A stretch of DNA of 64,000 bases, taken from NCBI RefSeq assembly GCF_003119115.1, contig NZ_CP022367.1:1539001-1603000 (forward strand), written 5' to 3'. This DNA comes from Azospirillum sp. TSH58 (GTDB lineage: Bacteria > Pseudomonadota > Alphaproteobacteria > Azospirillales > Azospirillaceae). The notes under the pieces are model-generated. The model was not told the origin of the DNA. It worked only from the letters and a program-made list of their open reading frames with translations, and made no database searches. Shown here piece by piece: positions 27,390 through 36,433 of the stretch; position 1 is the stretch's first letter; each line of letters starts with the position of its first letter. Position numbers and translations under genes: made by a program.

Positions 27390-28447
27390 CGGCGGGCAAG
27401 CAGATCCGCTTCTGGCTGATCGGCCTCGGCCTGTTCGTCCTGGCGCTGTGGCTGCTGTCCGGCATGCTGCTGCCCTTCGTGGTGGGGCTGGCGATCGCCT
27501 ATCTGCTGGACCCGGTGGTCGACCGGGTCGAGCGCTGGCGCCTGCCGCGCTGGCTGGCGACGACGCTGGTGCTGCTGTCCTTCGTCCTGGTCCTGGTGCT
27601 GATGGGGCTTCTGCTGCTGCCGCTGGTGCAGGCGCAGGTGTCCCACCTGATCGAGGTGCTTCCCAACTACGCCAACGCCGCGCGGGACCGGCTGATGCCG
27701 ATGCTCGACCGGCTGGTGCACCGCCTGTCGCCGGAGGATGTGGAGCGGCTGCGCGGCGCCGCCGGCAATTACGCCGGGGACGTCGTCGGCTGGGTCGGAC
27801 GGGTGCTCAAGCACATCCTGTCGAGCGGGCTGGCGCTGTTCGACGTGCTGTCGGTGATGTTCATCACGCCCATCGTGGCCTTCTACCTGATGCGCGACTG
27901 GGACATCCTGGTCGCCAAGGTGAACGGCTGGCTGCCCCTGCACCACGCCGCGACCATCCGCGAGCAGGCGCGCGAGGTGGACGAGACTCTGGCCGGATTC
28001 GTCCGCGGGCAGGCGCTGGTCTGCCTCGTGCTCGGGGTGTTCTACGCGGTGGCGCTGTCTGTGGCGGGGCTGGATTTCGGGCTGGTGATCGGGCTGATGG
28101 CGGGGCTGCTGTCCTTCATCCCCTATGTCGGCTCGCTGTTCGGATTCGTGTCGAGCACCGGGCTGGCGCTGCTGCAGTTCGACGACCCGTGGCGAGTCGC
28201 CATCGTCATCGCGATCTTCCTGTTCGGGCAGGCGGTGGAGGGCAACGTCCTGACGCCGAAGCTGGTGGGCGAGAAGGTCGGGCTGCACGCGGTCTGGGTG
28301 ATCTTCGCCCTGCTGGCCGGCGGGTCGCTGTTCGGTTTCGTCGGCGTCCTGCTGGCGGTTCCGGTGGCGGCGGTGATCGGGGTGCTGACACGCTTCGCGT
28401 TGGGGCGCTATCTTGACAGTCCCTACTACCGCGGTACCCCTTCCTGA
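27386..28447 (+). CDS. AI-2E family permease (PerM-like)
   Basis: 353 residues with seven or eight helices, including the C-terminal FIPYVGSLFGFVSS and VEGNVLTPKLVGEKVGLHAVWVIFALLAGG motif of the AI-2E/PerM family. The periplasmic segment around residues 80-150 is amphipathic and helical. Members export autoinducer-2 or act in Na+/H+ exchange; the substrate is unknown here. GTG 27386 follows GGAGGGG and overlaps the preceding stop as GTGA, so both genes are cotranslated. Confidence 0.88.
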   Translation: MTAGKQIRFWLIGLGLFVLALWLLSGMLLPFVVGLAIAYLLDPVVDRVERWRLPRWLATTLVLLSFVLVLVLMGLLLLPLVQAQVSHLIEVLPNYANAARDRLMPMLDRLVHRLSPEDVERLRGAAGNYAGDVVGWVGRVLKHILSSGLALFDVLSVMFITPIVAFYLMRDWDILVAKVNGWLPLHHAATIREQAREVDETLAGFVRGQALVCLVLGVFYAVALSVAGLDFGLVIGLMAGLLSFIPYVGSLFGFVSSTGLALLQFDDPWRVAIVIAIFLFGQAVEGNVLTPKLVGEKVGLHAVWVIFALLAGGSLFGFVGVLLAVPVAAVIGVLTRFALGRYLDSPYYRGTPS

Positions 28448-28474
28448 TGGCCTTCGCCACATGACCTCTGCCCC

Positions 28475-29239
28475 ATGACATTAGCGGCCCAGATCCCGCT
28501 CGACCTCGGTCACCGCGCCGCCATGGGCTGCGAGGATTTCCTCGTGGCGCCCAGCAACGCCGAGGCGGTGGCGTGGCTCGACCGCTGGCCGTCCTGGCCG
28601 GCGCCGGCCCTGACGCTGTACGGGCCGGACGGTTGCGGCAAGACCCATCTGGGCCATGTCTGGCGGGCGCGCAGCCACGCCCCCATCGCCATGGGCGACA
28701 CGCTGGACCAGATCGACCCGCACGCCCTGCTGGCCCGCGCCAACGCCGTGGTGGTGGAGGATGCCGACCGGGTGGCCGGCGCGCCGGCGCGGGAGGAGGC
28801 GCTGTTCCATCTCTACAACCTCGCCCGCGACTCGGGCGGGCATCTGCTCCTGCTGTCGCGCCGCCCGCCGTCGCGCTGGCGGATGAAGCTGGCCGACCTG
28901 CGCTCCCGCATCAAGGCGGCCCCCGCGGTGGGGGTGGAGGCGCCGGACGACGCGTTGCTCGCCGCCGTTCTGGTCAAGCTGTTCGCCGACCGGCAGCTGC
29001 GGCCCGGCATGGACCTCATCACCTACCTGCTGGCCCGGATGGAGCGGTCGCTGGAAGCGGCGGGGCGGGTGGTCGCGGCGCTTGACCGCGCCTCGCTGGC
29101 CGCGCACCGTCCCCTGACCGTGCCGCTGGCCCGCGAGGTGCTGGCCGGTCTGGAGGCCGGGAAGGGAGGAGACGAGGATGGATCTGGGAATCGCCGGACG
29201 CCGCGCCATCGTGTGCGCAGCCAGCAAGGGACTGGGTAA
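28475..29239 (+). CDS. hdaA: DnaA-related regulator HdaA
   Basis: 254 residues, a AAA+ protein with the P-loop LYGPDGCGKTHLGHVW, Walker B VVVEDADR and a sensor region (RRPPSRWRMKLADLRSRIKAA). The N-terminal QIPLDL is the beta-clamp-binding motif. In Caulobacter and relatives HdaA, bound to the clamp, stimulates ATP hydrolysis by DnaA and limits re-initiation. It lacks a DNA-binding domain. Its last 62 bases overlap the following SDR gene in another frame; the C-terminal tail there (RRTPRHRVRSQQGTG) looks read-through-like. Confidence 0.86.
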   Translation: MTLAAQIPLDLGHRAAMGCEDFLVAPSNAEAVAWLDRWPSWPAPALTLYGPDGCGKTHLGHVWRARSHAPIAMGDTLDQIDPHALLARANAVVVEDADRVAGAPAREEALFHLYNLARDSGGHLLLLSRRPPSRWRMKLADLRSRIKAAPAVGVEAPDDALLAAVLVKLFADRQLRPGMDLITYLLARMERSLEAAGRVVAALDRASLAAHRPLTVPLAREVLAGLEAGKGGDEDGSGNRRTPRHRVRSQQGTG

Positions 29240-29957
29240 GGCCTGCGCCCTGGCGCTGGCGCGCGAGGGGGTGCAGGTCACCATCACCGCGCGCGGCCGC
29301 GACCTGCTGGAGGCCGCCGCCGAGGAGATCCGCAAGGAGACCGGCGCCACCGTGACCACCGCCGTCGGCGACATCGCGACGGAGGAGGGGCGCGCCGCGG
29401 CCCTTGCCGCCTGTCCGGAGCCGGACATCCTCGTCAACAACGCGGGCGGCCCGCCGCCGGGCGACTTCCGCGACTGGGAGCGCGACGACTGGGTCCGCGC
29501 CGTCGAGGCCAACATGCTGGCCCCGATCTTCCTCATCAAGGCGACGGTGGACGGCATGATCGGCCGCCGCTTCGGACGGATCGTCAACGTCACCTCGGCG
29601 GCGGTGAAGGCGCCGATCCCGATCCTCGGCCTGTCCAACGGGGCGCGGGCGGGGCTGACCGGCTTCGTCGCCGGGCTGTCGCGCCAGACCGTGCGCCACA
29701 ACGTGACGATCAACAACCTGCTGCCGGGGCCCTTCGAGACCGACCGCCTGCGCGCCACCATGGAGGGCGGGGCCAAGGCCAACAACCGCAGCCTGGACGA
29801 GGAGATGGACATCCGCCGCGCCGGCAATCCTTCGGGCCGGTTCGGCGACCCGGCGGAGTTCGGCGCTGCCTGCGCCTTCCTCTGTTCGGCCCACGCCGGC
29901 TTCATGACCGGGCAGAACGTCCTGCTGGACGGCGGCGCCTACGCGGGGACGCTGTAG
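29178..29957 (+). CDS. Divergent SDR lacking the catalytic Tyr
   Basis: 259 residues of SDR fold. The cofactor loop is CAASKGLGKACA in place of TGxxxGxG and the NNAG motif is present (ILVNNAGGPP). Where YxxxK should occur the sequence reads GLSNGARAGL, so Tyr is replaced by Ser and Lys by Arg. The VNVTSAAVKAPIPIL segment just before retains the Ser. The fold and C-terminus (MTGQNVLLDGGAYAG) are intact. It may still bind nucleotide but probably uses different chemistry or is non-catalytic. It overlaps hdaA by 62 bases and probably shares its transcript. Confidence 0.85.
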   Translation: MDLGIAGRRAIVCAASKGLGKACALALAREGVQVTITARGRDLLEAAAEEIRKETGATVTTAVGDIATEEGRAAALAACPEPDILVNNAGGPPPGDFRDWERDDWVRAVEANMLAPIFLIKATVDGMIGRRFGRIVNVTSAAVKAPIPILGLSNGARAGLTGFVAGLSRQTVRHNVTINNLLPGPFETDRLRATMEGGAKANNRSLDEEMDIRRAGNPSGRFGDPAEFGAACAFLCSAHAGFMTGQNVLLDGGAYAGTL

Positions 29958-29977
29958 GCCGTTTGTCGTTGAGAGGC

Positions 29978-30067
29978 TTGCCCCCACCCCGGCCCTCTCC
30001 CGCTTCGCAGGGGAGGGAGAATGGTTCCCTCCCCTGCGTTAGCGGGGGAGGGTTAGGGTGGGGGCAA
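29978..30067. repeat. Palindromic intergenic element, copy C
   Basis: A 90-bp nested palindrome. Outer arms TTGCCCCCACCC (29978-29989) and GGGTGGGGGCAA (30056-30067) are a perfect 12-bp inverted repeat. Inner arms include CCCTCTCCCGCTTCGCAGGG and a right half with the complementary run. It lies between convergent genes (the SDR and the CYTH-CHAD gene) and is the shorter relative of copy B. Confidence 0.8.
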
Positions 30068-30077
30068 CGTCACTCTC

Positions 30078-31676
30078 TCACCAGAACACCGGCCCGTCGC
30101 GGAACGCCTTCCACAGCCCCGGCAGCGCCTTGCGGCGCTTGTCGGCCTGCTTGGCCAGCCAGCGGGCGGTGGCGTCGGCGGCAGACCGCTGCTCCGGCCG
30201 GTCCGCCGAAAGGCCGCGCAGAAGACCGGCGGCCACCGCGGCGTCGTGCTCCGCGTCCAGCGCGCTCAGGAGGGTGTCGAGCGCGGCGATGAAGGGCACC
30301 GTTGCGGTTTCAGCGTAGAGGCCACGGAAGAACTCCGCCGTGTGGCGCAGCTTGCGCAGGCGGCGGCGCAGCCGGTCGCGCGCCGCGGCGTCGCCGCCCT
30401 CCAGGTCGCGGCCCGTCTTCAGCGCCCCCGCCTTCAAGGCCTTGGCGTGCTGGCCAGCCAGCCACGGGCCGGACAGTTCGGCCATCGGGCGGTCGAGCTG
30501 GGCGCGGACCTCAGGCGCGGCGCCGGTCTGCCACGCTCCGTCCTCCAGCCAGGCGCCGAGCGCCAGGATCAGACCGGTGCAGCGCGGCGACTGGATCGCC
30601 TCCACGGCCGCCAGCGCCGGTCCGCGCCGGGCCTCGCGCACCGCGGCGGTCAGCGCGGCGATTCCGTCGGCGGGGGCCTTCTCCGTCGCCGCGAAGGGCG
30701 CGATCCCATGGGACAGCAGCACGTCCCAGTCGCGCGCCGGGCCGAGCTGGCGGGAGAACCAGCGGATGTCGTTCCCGGCGCGGCAGGCGTCCGGCACCCC
30801 GGCCAGGGGGCGGAACAGCCGGATGGCGGTGCGCAGGCGGCGCAGCGCGACGCGCATCTGGTGCAGCCCCTCCACGTCGCCGCCGGCCAGGGCGCAGGCT
30901 TCGTTGGCGAGCAGCAGGCGCAGACCGTGCCGCACGATGTGGCGGAAGGCTTCGGCCACCGTGGTGACCGGGGTGAGGCCCAGCGGTTCCGGCAGGACGG
31001 GGGCGGGCAGGCGCCCGGTGACGAGACGGTCGCCGATCTCCGCCTTGCTCTCCGTCCCGATGCGCACCGGCACGCGGCGCTGGAGCGCCAGCGCGAGATC
31101 GAACAGACGCCCGATGCGGCCCGACTTCAGCTCAAGCTCGACCTCGCTGATGCGGGCGCAGGCGTTGCCGGCGGTGATCTGCCCCTCGTCCACCGCCACC
31201 TCGATGGAGGTCAGGGCGTCCGGGCGGACGAGCAGGGTGGTGCGCCGGAACTCCGTCGTGAACTGCGGCACCAGCGCCGCGCGCGCGTCCTCCGGCACCA
31301 GGGCGGCCACGCCTTCCGCGTCGAGCGGCGTCATGTCGGGGGCGGCCGTGGGGATCGTCCAGTCCCACTTCTTGCGGATGGCCACGGCGGCCGAATCGCC
31401 GGGGGTGGCGGCGTTGATGGTCTTCAGCGTCTGGACGAAGCGGTCGCCGTCCTGCCGCACCCGCAGGGCCACGCCCCCCAGGAACAGGCGGCGGTCCGGC
31501 GTGTCGTAATAGACGGTGCGCAGGTCGCGGACAGCCGGGGCGCCCTCCGCCGCGTCCTTCAGGGCGGGCAGGTCCACGACGCGGGAAAGATCGCGCGGGT
31601 CGAGGTGGAGCTTCATCTCCACCTCGCGCACGGCGGACACCGCGGCGGGTGCGGCATTCTGGGGCGCGGAAGACAC
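30078..31676 (-). CDS. CYTH-CHAD domain protein (inorganic triphosphatase-type)
   Basis: 532 residues. The N-terminal CYTH domain begins REVEMKLHLDPRDL (ExExK-type motif) and includes VRDLRTVYYDTPDRRLFLGG and the strand TSIEVAVDEGQI. The C-terminal CHAD domain (about 240 onward) has paired helices with His/Arg faces: EGLHQMRVALRRLRTAIRLFRPL and RDRLRRRLRKLRHTAEFFRGLY. CYTH hydrolyses short-chain polyphosphate or triphosphate; CHAD binds polyphosphate. Start GTG 31676 follows CAGGAG; the open frame continues to 31739. The neighbours SixA, Ppk and Ppx make a polyphosphate role likely. Confidence 0.88.
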   Translation of the reverse strand: MSSAPQNAAPAAVSAVREVEMKLHLDPRDLSRVVDLPALKDAAEGAPAVRDLRTVYYDTPDRRLFLGGVALRVRQDGDRFVQTLKTINAATPGDSAAVAIRKKWDWTIPTAAPDMTPLDAEGVAALVPEDARAALVPQFTTEFRRTTLLVRPDALTSIEVAVDEGQITAGNACARISEVELELKSGRIGRLFDLALALQRRVPVRIGTESKAEIGDRLVTGRLPAPVLPEPLGLTPVTTVAEAFRHIVRHGLRLLLANEACALAGGDVEGLHQMRVALRRLRTAIRLFRPLAGVPDACRAGNDIRWFSRQLGPARDWDVLLSHGIAPFAATEKAPADGIAALTAAVREARRGPALAAVEAIQSPRCTGLILALGAWLEDGAWQTGAAPEVRAQLDRPMAELSGPWLAGQHAKALKAGALKTGRDLEGGDAAARDRLRRRLRKLRHTAEFFRGLYAETATVPFIAALDTLLSALDAEHDAAVAAGLLRGLSADRPEQRSAADATARWLAKQADKRRKALPGLWKAFRDGPVFW

Positions 31677-31746
31677 GGGGGCGACTCCTGCTCGGTTCCG
31701 GGCCTGCTCGGTTCGGGGTTGAAATACCCCATTTGCCAAAGGGGCG

Positions 31747-32265
31747 TTAAGAGAGTTTCCGCGGCAGGATGAAATCGGCCAGCCGTCCCGCCCCGCTGTC
31801 CAGGTCGGCCCAGCGGGCCGCTTCGAACAGGAGAACGGCGCAGGCGCCGGTCGGGAACTTCTCCGCCAGCGCCGCGCGGTGCCGCTCGTCGCCGCTGCCG
31901 GCCAGCTCGCGGGCGAGGTCGTGGAGGTCCGGGTTGTGGGCGACCAGCATCAGCGACGACACGGACTCGGGCGCGTCGTGCAGCCGTTCCAGAAGGACCC
32001 GCGCCCCGCACAGGTAGAGGCCGCGCTCGCGCTCCACAGGGATGTCCGGCGCGTCCATCACCTCCAGCAGCCGGTCGGCGGTGTCCGCGGCGCGCCGGGC
32101 GGTGGAGCACAGCACCAGCCCGATGCGCGCCCCGCGCTCCTTCAACTCGTGGCCGACCAGCCGGGCCGCCTTCCGGCCCCGCGGCGCCAGCGGGCGGTCG
32201 TGGTCGTCCAGGGAGGGATCGTCCCACGCGGACTTGCCGTGGCGCATGAGATACAGGGTCTTCAT
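31747..32265 (-). CDS. SixA-like histidine phosphatase
   Basis: 172 residues. LYLMRHGKSAW holds the catalytic RHG motif and LMLVAHNPDLHDL the second histidine. The family removes phosphate from phosphohistidine proteins or from small phosphates. It is 70 bases upstream of, and codirectional with, the CYTH-CHAD gene, so the two probably form one operon. The gap to ppk (32266-32481) is a divergent promoter region with the hexamer TATTAT at 32337 and again at 32354. ATG start at 32265. Confidence 0.86.
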   Translation of the reverse strand: MKTLYLMRHGKSAWDDPSLDDHDRPLAPRGRKAARLVGHELKERGARIGLVLCSTARRAADTADRLLEVMDAPDIPVERERGLYLCGARVLLERLHDAPESVSSLMLVAHNPDLHDLARELAGSGDERHRAALAEKFPTGACAVLLFEAARWADLDSGAGRLADFILPRKLS

Positions 32266-32481
32266 CGGGGGTGTCCCTTCCTGTCCGGATCGCGCTCCGG
32301 CGGGATGCGCCGGGGGTGCGACTGTTTTCGCAGCGGTATTATCGTGACGGCAGTATTATGCTGTCTGACCCAAAACCGTAACGTAGTTGGGGTAGGTTGC
32401 CTGGCCCGTCGACCGCGGCGGGCGGTCCGGTTCGCCCGGACTGTAGCGGCACCACCCATCACGCAAAAGCCCGAGGCTGCT

Positions 32482-34629
32482 GTGACCGAACTTCAGGACC
32501 TGGAAGCGACCTGCATCGAAGCGGACGCGCCGGAGCGCTTCATCAACCGCGAACTCTCGTGGCTGGCCTTCAACCAGCGCGTCCTGGATGAGGCCTCCAA
32601 CCCGAACCACCCGCTTCTGGAGCGGCTGAGGTTCCTGTCGATCTCGGCCAGCAACCTCGACGAATTCTACATGGTCCGCGTCGCCGGCCTGAAGGGGCAG
32701 GTGGCCGCGGGGGTGAAGACCCCCAGCGCCGAGAACCTGACCCCGGCCCAGCAGCTCACCGCGGTGAACCAGCGCATCGTCGAGCTGATGAACGCGCAGC
32801 AGACCATGTGGCGCAGCCTGAAGCAGGACCTGCGCGAGGCCGGCATCATGGTGGTCGGCGCCGAGGACCTGACCGAGGGGGAGAAGGACTGGCTGGAGGC
32901 CAAGTTCCTCGACGACATCTTCCCCATCCTGACGCCCATCGCCGTGGACCCGGCGCACCCGTTCCCCTTCCTGCCCAACCTGGGTTTTTCGCTGGCGCTG
33001 CAACTGCACGAGCCGGTGAAGGGGCGGCATCTTGACGCGCTGGTTCCGCTGCCGGCGCAGCTCGACCGCTTCATCCGCCTGCCGGGGTCGGAGATCCGCT
33101 TCATCCAGCTGGAAAAGCTGGTGATGCTGTTCATCGACCGGCTCTTCCCGCCGTTCCAGGTGAAGGCCCACGGCGTCTTCCGCGTCCTGCGCGACAGCGA
33201 GATGGAGATCGAGGAGGAGGCGGAGGATCTGGTCCGCACCTTCGAAAGCGCGCTGAAGCGCCGCCGCCGCGGCAGCGTCATCCGGCTGGCCACCGACGCC
33301 GGCATGGCCGCCGACCTGCGCGAGTTCCTGCGCCACGAGCTGCGCGTGTCGAACGACGACGTGTTCATCCTGGATGGGCTGATCGGCCTGTCGGACACCC
33401 GCCAGCTCATCGTCGACGAGCGGCCCGATCTGGTCTTCCGCCCCTTCAACGCCCGTTTCCCGGAGCGCATCCGCGACTTCGGCGGCGACTGCTTCGCGGC
33501 CATCCGCGACAAGGACATCGTCGTCCACCACCCGTACGAGAGCTTCGACGTGGTGGTGCAGTTCATCCGGCAGGCGGCGCGCGACCCGCAGGTCGTCGCC
33601 ATAAAGCAGACGCTGTACCGCACCAGCAAGGACAGCCCGATCGTCGCCGCGCTGATCGAGGCGGCGGAGGCCGGCAAGTCGGTGACCGCTCTGGTCGAGC
33701 TGAAGGCCCGCTTCGACGAGGAGGCCAACATCCGCTGGGCGCGCGATCTGGAGCGCGCGGGCGCGCAGGTCGTCTACGGCTTCGTCGATCTGAAGACGCA
33801 CGCCAAGGTGTCGCTGGTGGTGCGGCGCGAGAACAAGGCGCTGCGCAGCTACGTCCATTTCGGGACGGGCAACTACCACCCGATCACGGCGAAGGTCTAC
33901 ACCGACCTGTCCTTCTTCACCTGCGACCCGGCGCTCTGCCACGACGCGGCGGTGATGTTCAACTACATGACCGGCTACGCCACGCCGAAGCTGCTGGAGA
34001 AGATCGCCATCGCCCCGATCACGCTGCGCCAGAAGCTGGGCCAGCTGATCGACGCGGAGGTCGCCAACGCCGCCGCCGGCAAGCCCGCCCACATCTGGGT
34101 GAAGCTGAACTCGCTGGTCGATTCGGAGATCATCGACCAGCTCTACAAGGCGTCGCAGAAGGGCGTGCAGATCGACATGGTGATCCGCGGCATCTGCTGC
34201 CTGCGCCCCGGCGTCAAGGGCCTGTCGGAGAACATCCGCGTGCGCAGCATCGTCGGGCGCTTCCTGGAGCATGGGCGGGTCATCTGCTTCGCCAACGGCC
34301 ACGCGCTGCCCAGCCCGCAGGCCAAGGTCTACATCTCCTCCGCCGACTGGATGACGCGCAACCTGGACCGCCGCATCGAGACGCTGGTGCCCATCGAGAA
34401 CCCGACGGTGCACGAGCAGGTGCTGGACCAGATCATGGTCGCCAACCTGAAGGACGAGGCGAACACCTGGAAACTCGGCCCGGATGGCGTCTATCATCGG
34501 GTGGAGGCTGGTCCGGACGCGTTCAGCGCCCATAACTATTTCATGACGAACCCCAGCCTGTCGGGCCGCGGCAGCGCGCTCAGCAGCAAAAAGACGCCGC
34601 CGCGGTTGAAGCTGCGTACGGTCATTTGA
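32482..34629 (+). CDS. ppk: Polyphosphate kinase 1
   Basis: 715 residues, full length for Ppk1. RFINRELSWLAFNQRVLDEA opens the N domain; HFGTGNYHPITAKVYTDLSFFTCDP holds the autophosphorylated histidine, and FANGHALPSPQAKVYISSADWMTRNLDRRIE the second conserved region. The enzyme synthesises long-chain polyphosphate from ATP at the membrane surface. GTG 32482 follows GAGG; the longer open frame upstream is antisense to sixA. The downstream ppx-type gene begins 14 bases later, forming an operon of synthesis and degradation. Confidence 0.95.
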   Translation: MTELQDLEATCIEADAPERFINRELSWLAFNQRVLDEASNPNHPLLERLRFLSISASNLDEFYMVRVAGLKGQVAAGVKTPSAENLTPAQQLTAVNQRIVELMNAQQTMWRSLKQDLREAGIMVVGAEDLTEGEKDWLEAKFLDDIFPILTPIAVDPAHPFPFLPNLGFSLALQLHEPVKGRHLDALVPLPAQLDRFIRLPGSEIRFIQLEKLVMLFIDRLFPPFQVKAHGVFRVLRDSEMEIEEEAEDLVRTFESALKRRRRGSVIRLATDAGMAADLREFLRHELRVSNDDVFILDGLIGLSDTRQLIVDERPDLVFRPFNARFPERIRDFGGDCFAAIRDKDIVVHHPYESFDVVVQFIRQAARDPQVVAIKQTLYRTSKDSPIVAALIEAAEAGKSVTALVELKARFDEEANIRWARDLERAGAQVVYGFVDLKTHAKVSLVVRRENKALRSYVHFGTGNYHPITAKVYTDLSFFTCDPALCHDAAVMFNYMTGYATPKLLEKIAIAPITLRQKLGQLIDAEVANAAAGKPAHIWVKLNSLVDSEIIDQLYKASQKGVQIDMVIRGICCLRPGVKGLSENIRVRSIVGRFLEHGRVICFANGHALPSPQAKVYISSADWMTRNLDRRIETLVPIENPTVHEQVLDQIMVANLKDEANTWKLGPDGVYHRVEAGPDAFSAHNYFMTNPSLSGRGSALSSKKTPPRLKLRTVI

Positions 34630-34642
34630 TTGAGGACATCGG

Positions 34643-36190
34643 TTGCTTATGACGCCGGCGCAGGAACACACGGTCGCCACCAAGGTCGTCGAAAAGGGCG
34701 AGCGGATCGCCGTCATCGACATCGGGTCCAACTCGATCCGGCTCGTCGTCTATGACGCTCTGAAGCGGTCGCCCCTTCCGGTCTTCAACGAAAAGGTCCT
34801 GTGCGGGCTCGGCCGCGGGGTGGAGAAGACCGGTTGCCTGAACCCGGACGGCGTGATCCAGGGCCTGGAGGCCCTGGAACGCTTCGCCCTGCTGGCCGCC
34901 GGCATGCGCGTCGGGCGGCTGGACGTCATCGCCACGGCGGCGGTGCGCGACGCCACGGACGGTCCGGCCTTCGTCCAGCGGGTCAAGGACCGCACCGGCC
35001 TCGACGTCAGCGTCATAAGCGGCGAGGAGGAGGCGCGGCTGTCCGCCATGGGCGTGCTGTCCGGCACCCCCGCCGCCGACGGGCTGGTCGGCGACCTCGG
35101 CGGCGGCAGCCTGGAACTGGTGCGGCTGGAGCGCGGCGTGATCGGCGAGCATCTGACGATGCCGCTGGGGCCGCTGCGCCTGATGGAGCTGAACCCCGCC
35201 AAGCCGAACGGGCTGGTCCGCGCCATCGACCAGCATCTGGAGAAGCTGGACTGGCTGGCCCGGATGCGCGGCAAGCCCTTCTTCCCGGTGGGCGGCGGCT
35301 GGCGGGCCCTGGCCAAGCTGCACATGGAGCATGTGAAGCACCCGCTGCACATCATCCACCACTACACCGTGCCCTTCGCCGAGGCGCGCGACTTCGCCGG
35401 GCTGATCGCCAAGCAGAGCCGGTCCTCGCTGGAGAAGATGTCCGGCTCGCGCCGCCGGGTCGACACGCTGCCCTACGCGGCGCTGGTGTTCGAGCGGCTG
35501 CTGCGGATGGTCCAGCCCTCCAGCGTGGTGTTCTCGGCCTTCGGGCTGCGGGAAGGGCACCTGTACGCGCTGCTCGACCCGGAAACGCAGCGGCAGGACC
35601 CGCTGATCGCCGCGGCGGAGGACTGGGCGCAGCGCTTCGTCCGCATCGGAGACCCGGCCCTGCTGGTGTCCTGGACCGGCAACCTCTTCGCCGGGGAGGA
35701 CGACGCGGCGCTGCGGCTGCGGCAGGCCTCCTGCCTGCTGAGCGACGTCGGCTGGGCCGAGCATCCCGACTACCGGGCGGAGCACGCCTGCCTGCGCATC
35801 CTGCGCTATCCCTTCCCCGGCATCGACCATGACGAGCGGGCCTTCCTGGCGCTGGCCGTCTACGCCCGCTACGCCGGGTCCATCGACGGGCCGGGCACCC
35901 CCAACGCGGTCACCGCGGGGCCGCGGGCGCTGCTCAGCGACGCCCAGGCGCGCAAGGCGCTGGTTCTGGGGCTGGCGCTGCGGCTGGCCCACACGCTGAC
36001 CGGCGGGGCCACCGCGCTGCTGCAGCGCACGGCGCTGAAGGTGTCGGGGGAGCGGCTGGTGCTGACCCTGCCGGACGATTTCAGCGTGCCGGCCGGCGAG
36101 ACGGTGCAGCGGAGGCTGGACGCGCTGGCCAAGGCACTGAACCGCAAGGGCGAGATCGTGCCGCCGGCCCGGCCCCAGGCGGCGGAGTAG
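34643..36190 (+). CDS. ppx: Exopolyphosphatase (Ppx/GppA family)
   Basis: 515 residues. The nucleotide-binding motifs VIDIGSNSIRLVVYD and GDLGGGSLELVRLERG belong to the ASKHA fold of Ppx/GppA, and EEEARL is the catalytic glutamate region. The C-terminal HD-like domain (from about residue 320) completes the long form. It releases phosphate from polyphosphate, or the gamma/5' phosphate of pppGpp; which is preferred cannot be read. TTG 34643 has GAGGA seven bases upstream and is preferred; ATG 34649 is the alternative. Confidence 0.9.
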   Translation: MLMTPAQEHTVATKVVEKGERIAVIDIGSNSIRLVVYDALKRSPLPVFNEKVLCGLGRGVEKTGCLNPDGVIQGLEALERFALLAAGMRVGRLDVIATAAVRDATDGPAFVQRVKDRTGLDVSVISGEEEARLSAMGVLSGTPAADGLVGDLGGGSLELVRLERGVIGEHLTMPLGPLRLMELNPAKPNGLVRAIDQHLEKLDWLARMRGKPFFPVGGGWRALAKLHMEHVKHPLHIIHHYTVPFAEARDFAGLIAKQSRSSLEKMSGSRRRVDTLPYAALVFERLLRMVQPSSVVFSAFGLREGHLYALLDPETQRQDPLIAAAEDWAQRFVRIGDPALLVSWTGNLFAGEDDAALRLRQASCLLSDVGWAEHPDYRAEHACLRILRYPFPGIDHDERAFLALAVYARYAGSIDGPGTPNAVTAGPRALLSDAQARKALVLGLALRLAHTLTGGATALLQRTALKVSGERLVLTLPDDFSVPAGETVQRRLDALAKALNRKGEIVPPARPQAAE

Positions 36191-36194
36191 AGGT

Positions 36195-36384
36195 CTCTCA
36201 GCCCTCTCCCCTCTGCGGAGAGGGTGGCCCGAAGGGCCTCTCGCGCTGGCCGAAGGCCAGCGCTGACGGCGGCAGGCGGATGCCTATGGCATCCGCTGAG
36301 AGCCGGTGAGGGGGGCGCTTGTGCCGGACGTACCAAAACGCACATCCCCCTCACCCTAACCCTCTCCCCGGAGGGGAGAGGGAG
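36195..36384. repeat. Palindromic intergenic element, copy D
   Basis: The longest copy, between the convergent genes ppx and the EAL-like gene. Its right half (36306-36384) is an inverted relative of copy A. Its left half has hairpins GCGCTGGCC/GGCCAGCGC (36243-36263, loop GAA) and GCGGATGCC/GGCATCCGC (36276-36296, loop TAT), each a perfect 9-bp stem. The same two-hairpin unit occurs in copy E with different stem bases. Confidence 0.8.
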
Positions 36385-36433
36385 CATAGGGAGTGTTGGG
36401 AATAAGCGTGGGCAACAAAAACCGGAAAAGCCC

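Noticed and set aside
32337..32370. Possible Pho box upstream of ppk (CTGTCTG)
   Set aside because: Only one half-site resembles the CTGTCAT repeat; the second half is absent at the expected spacing.
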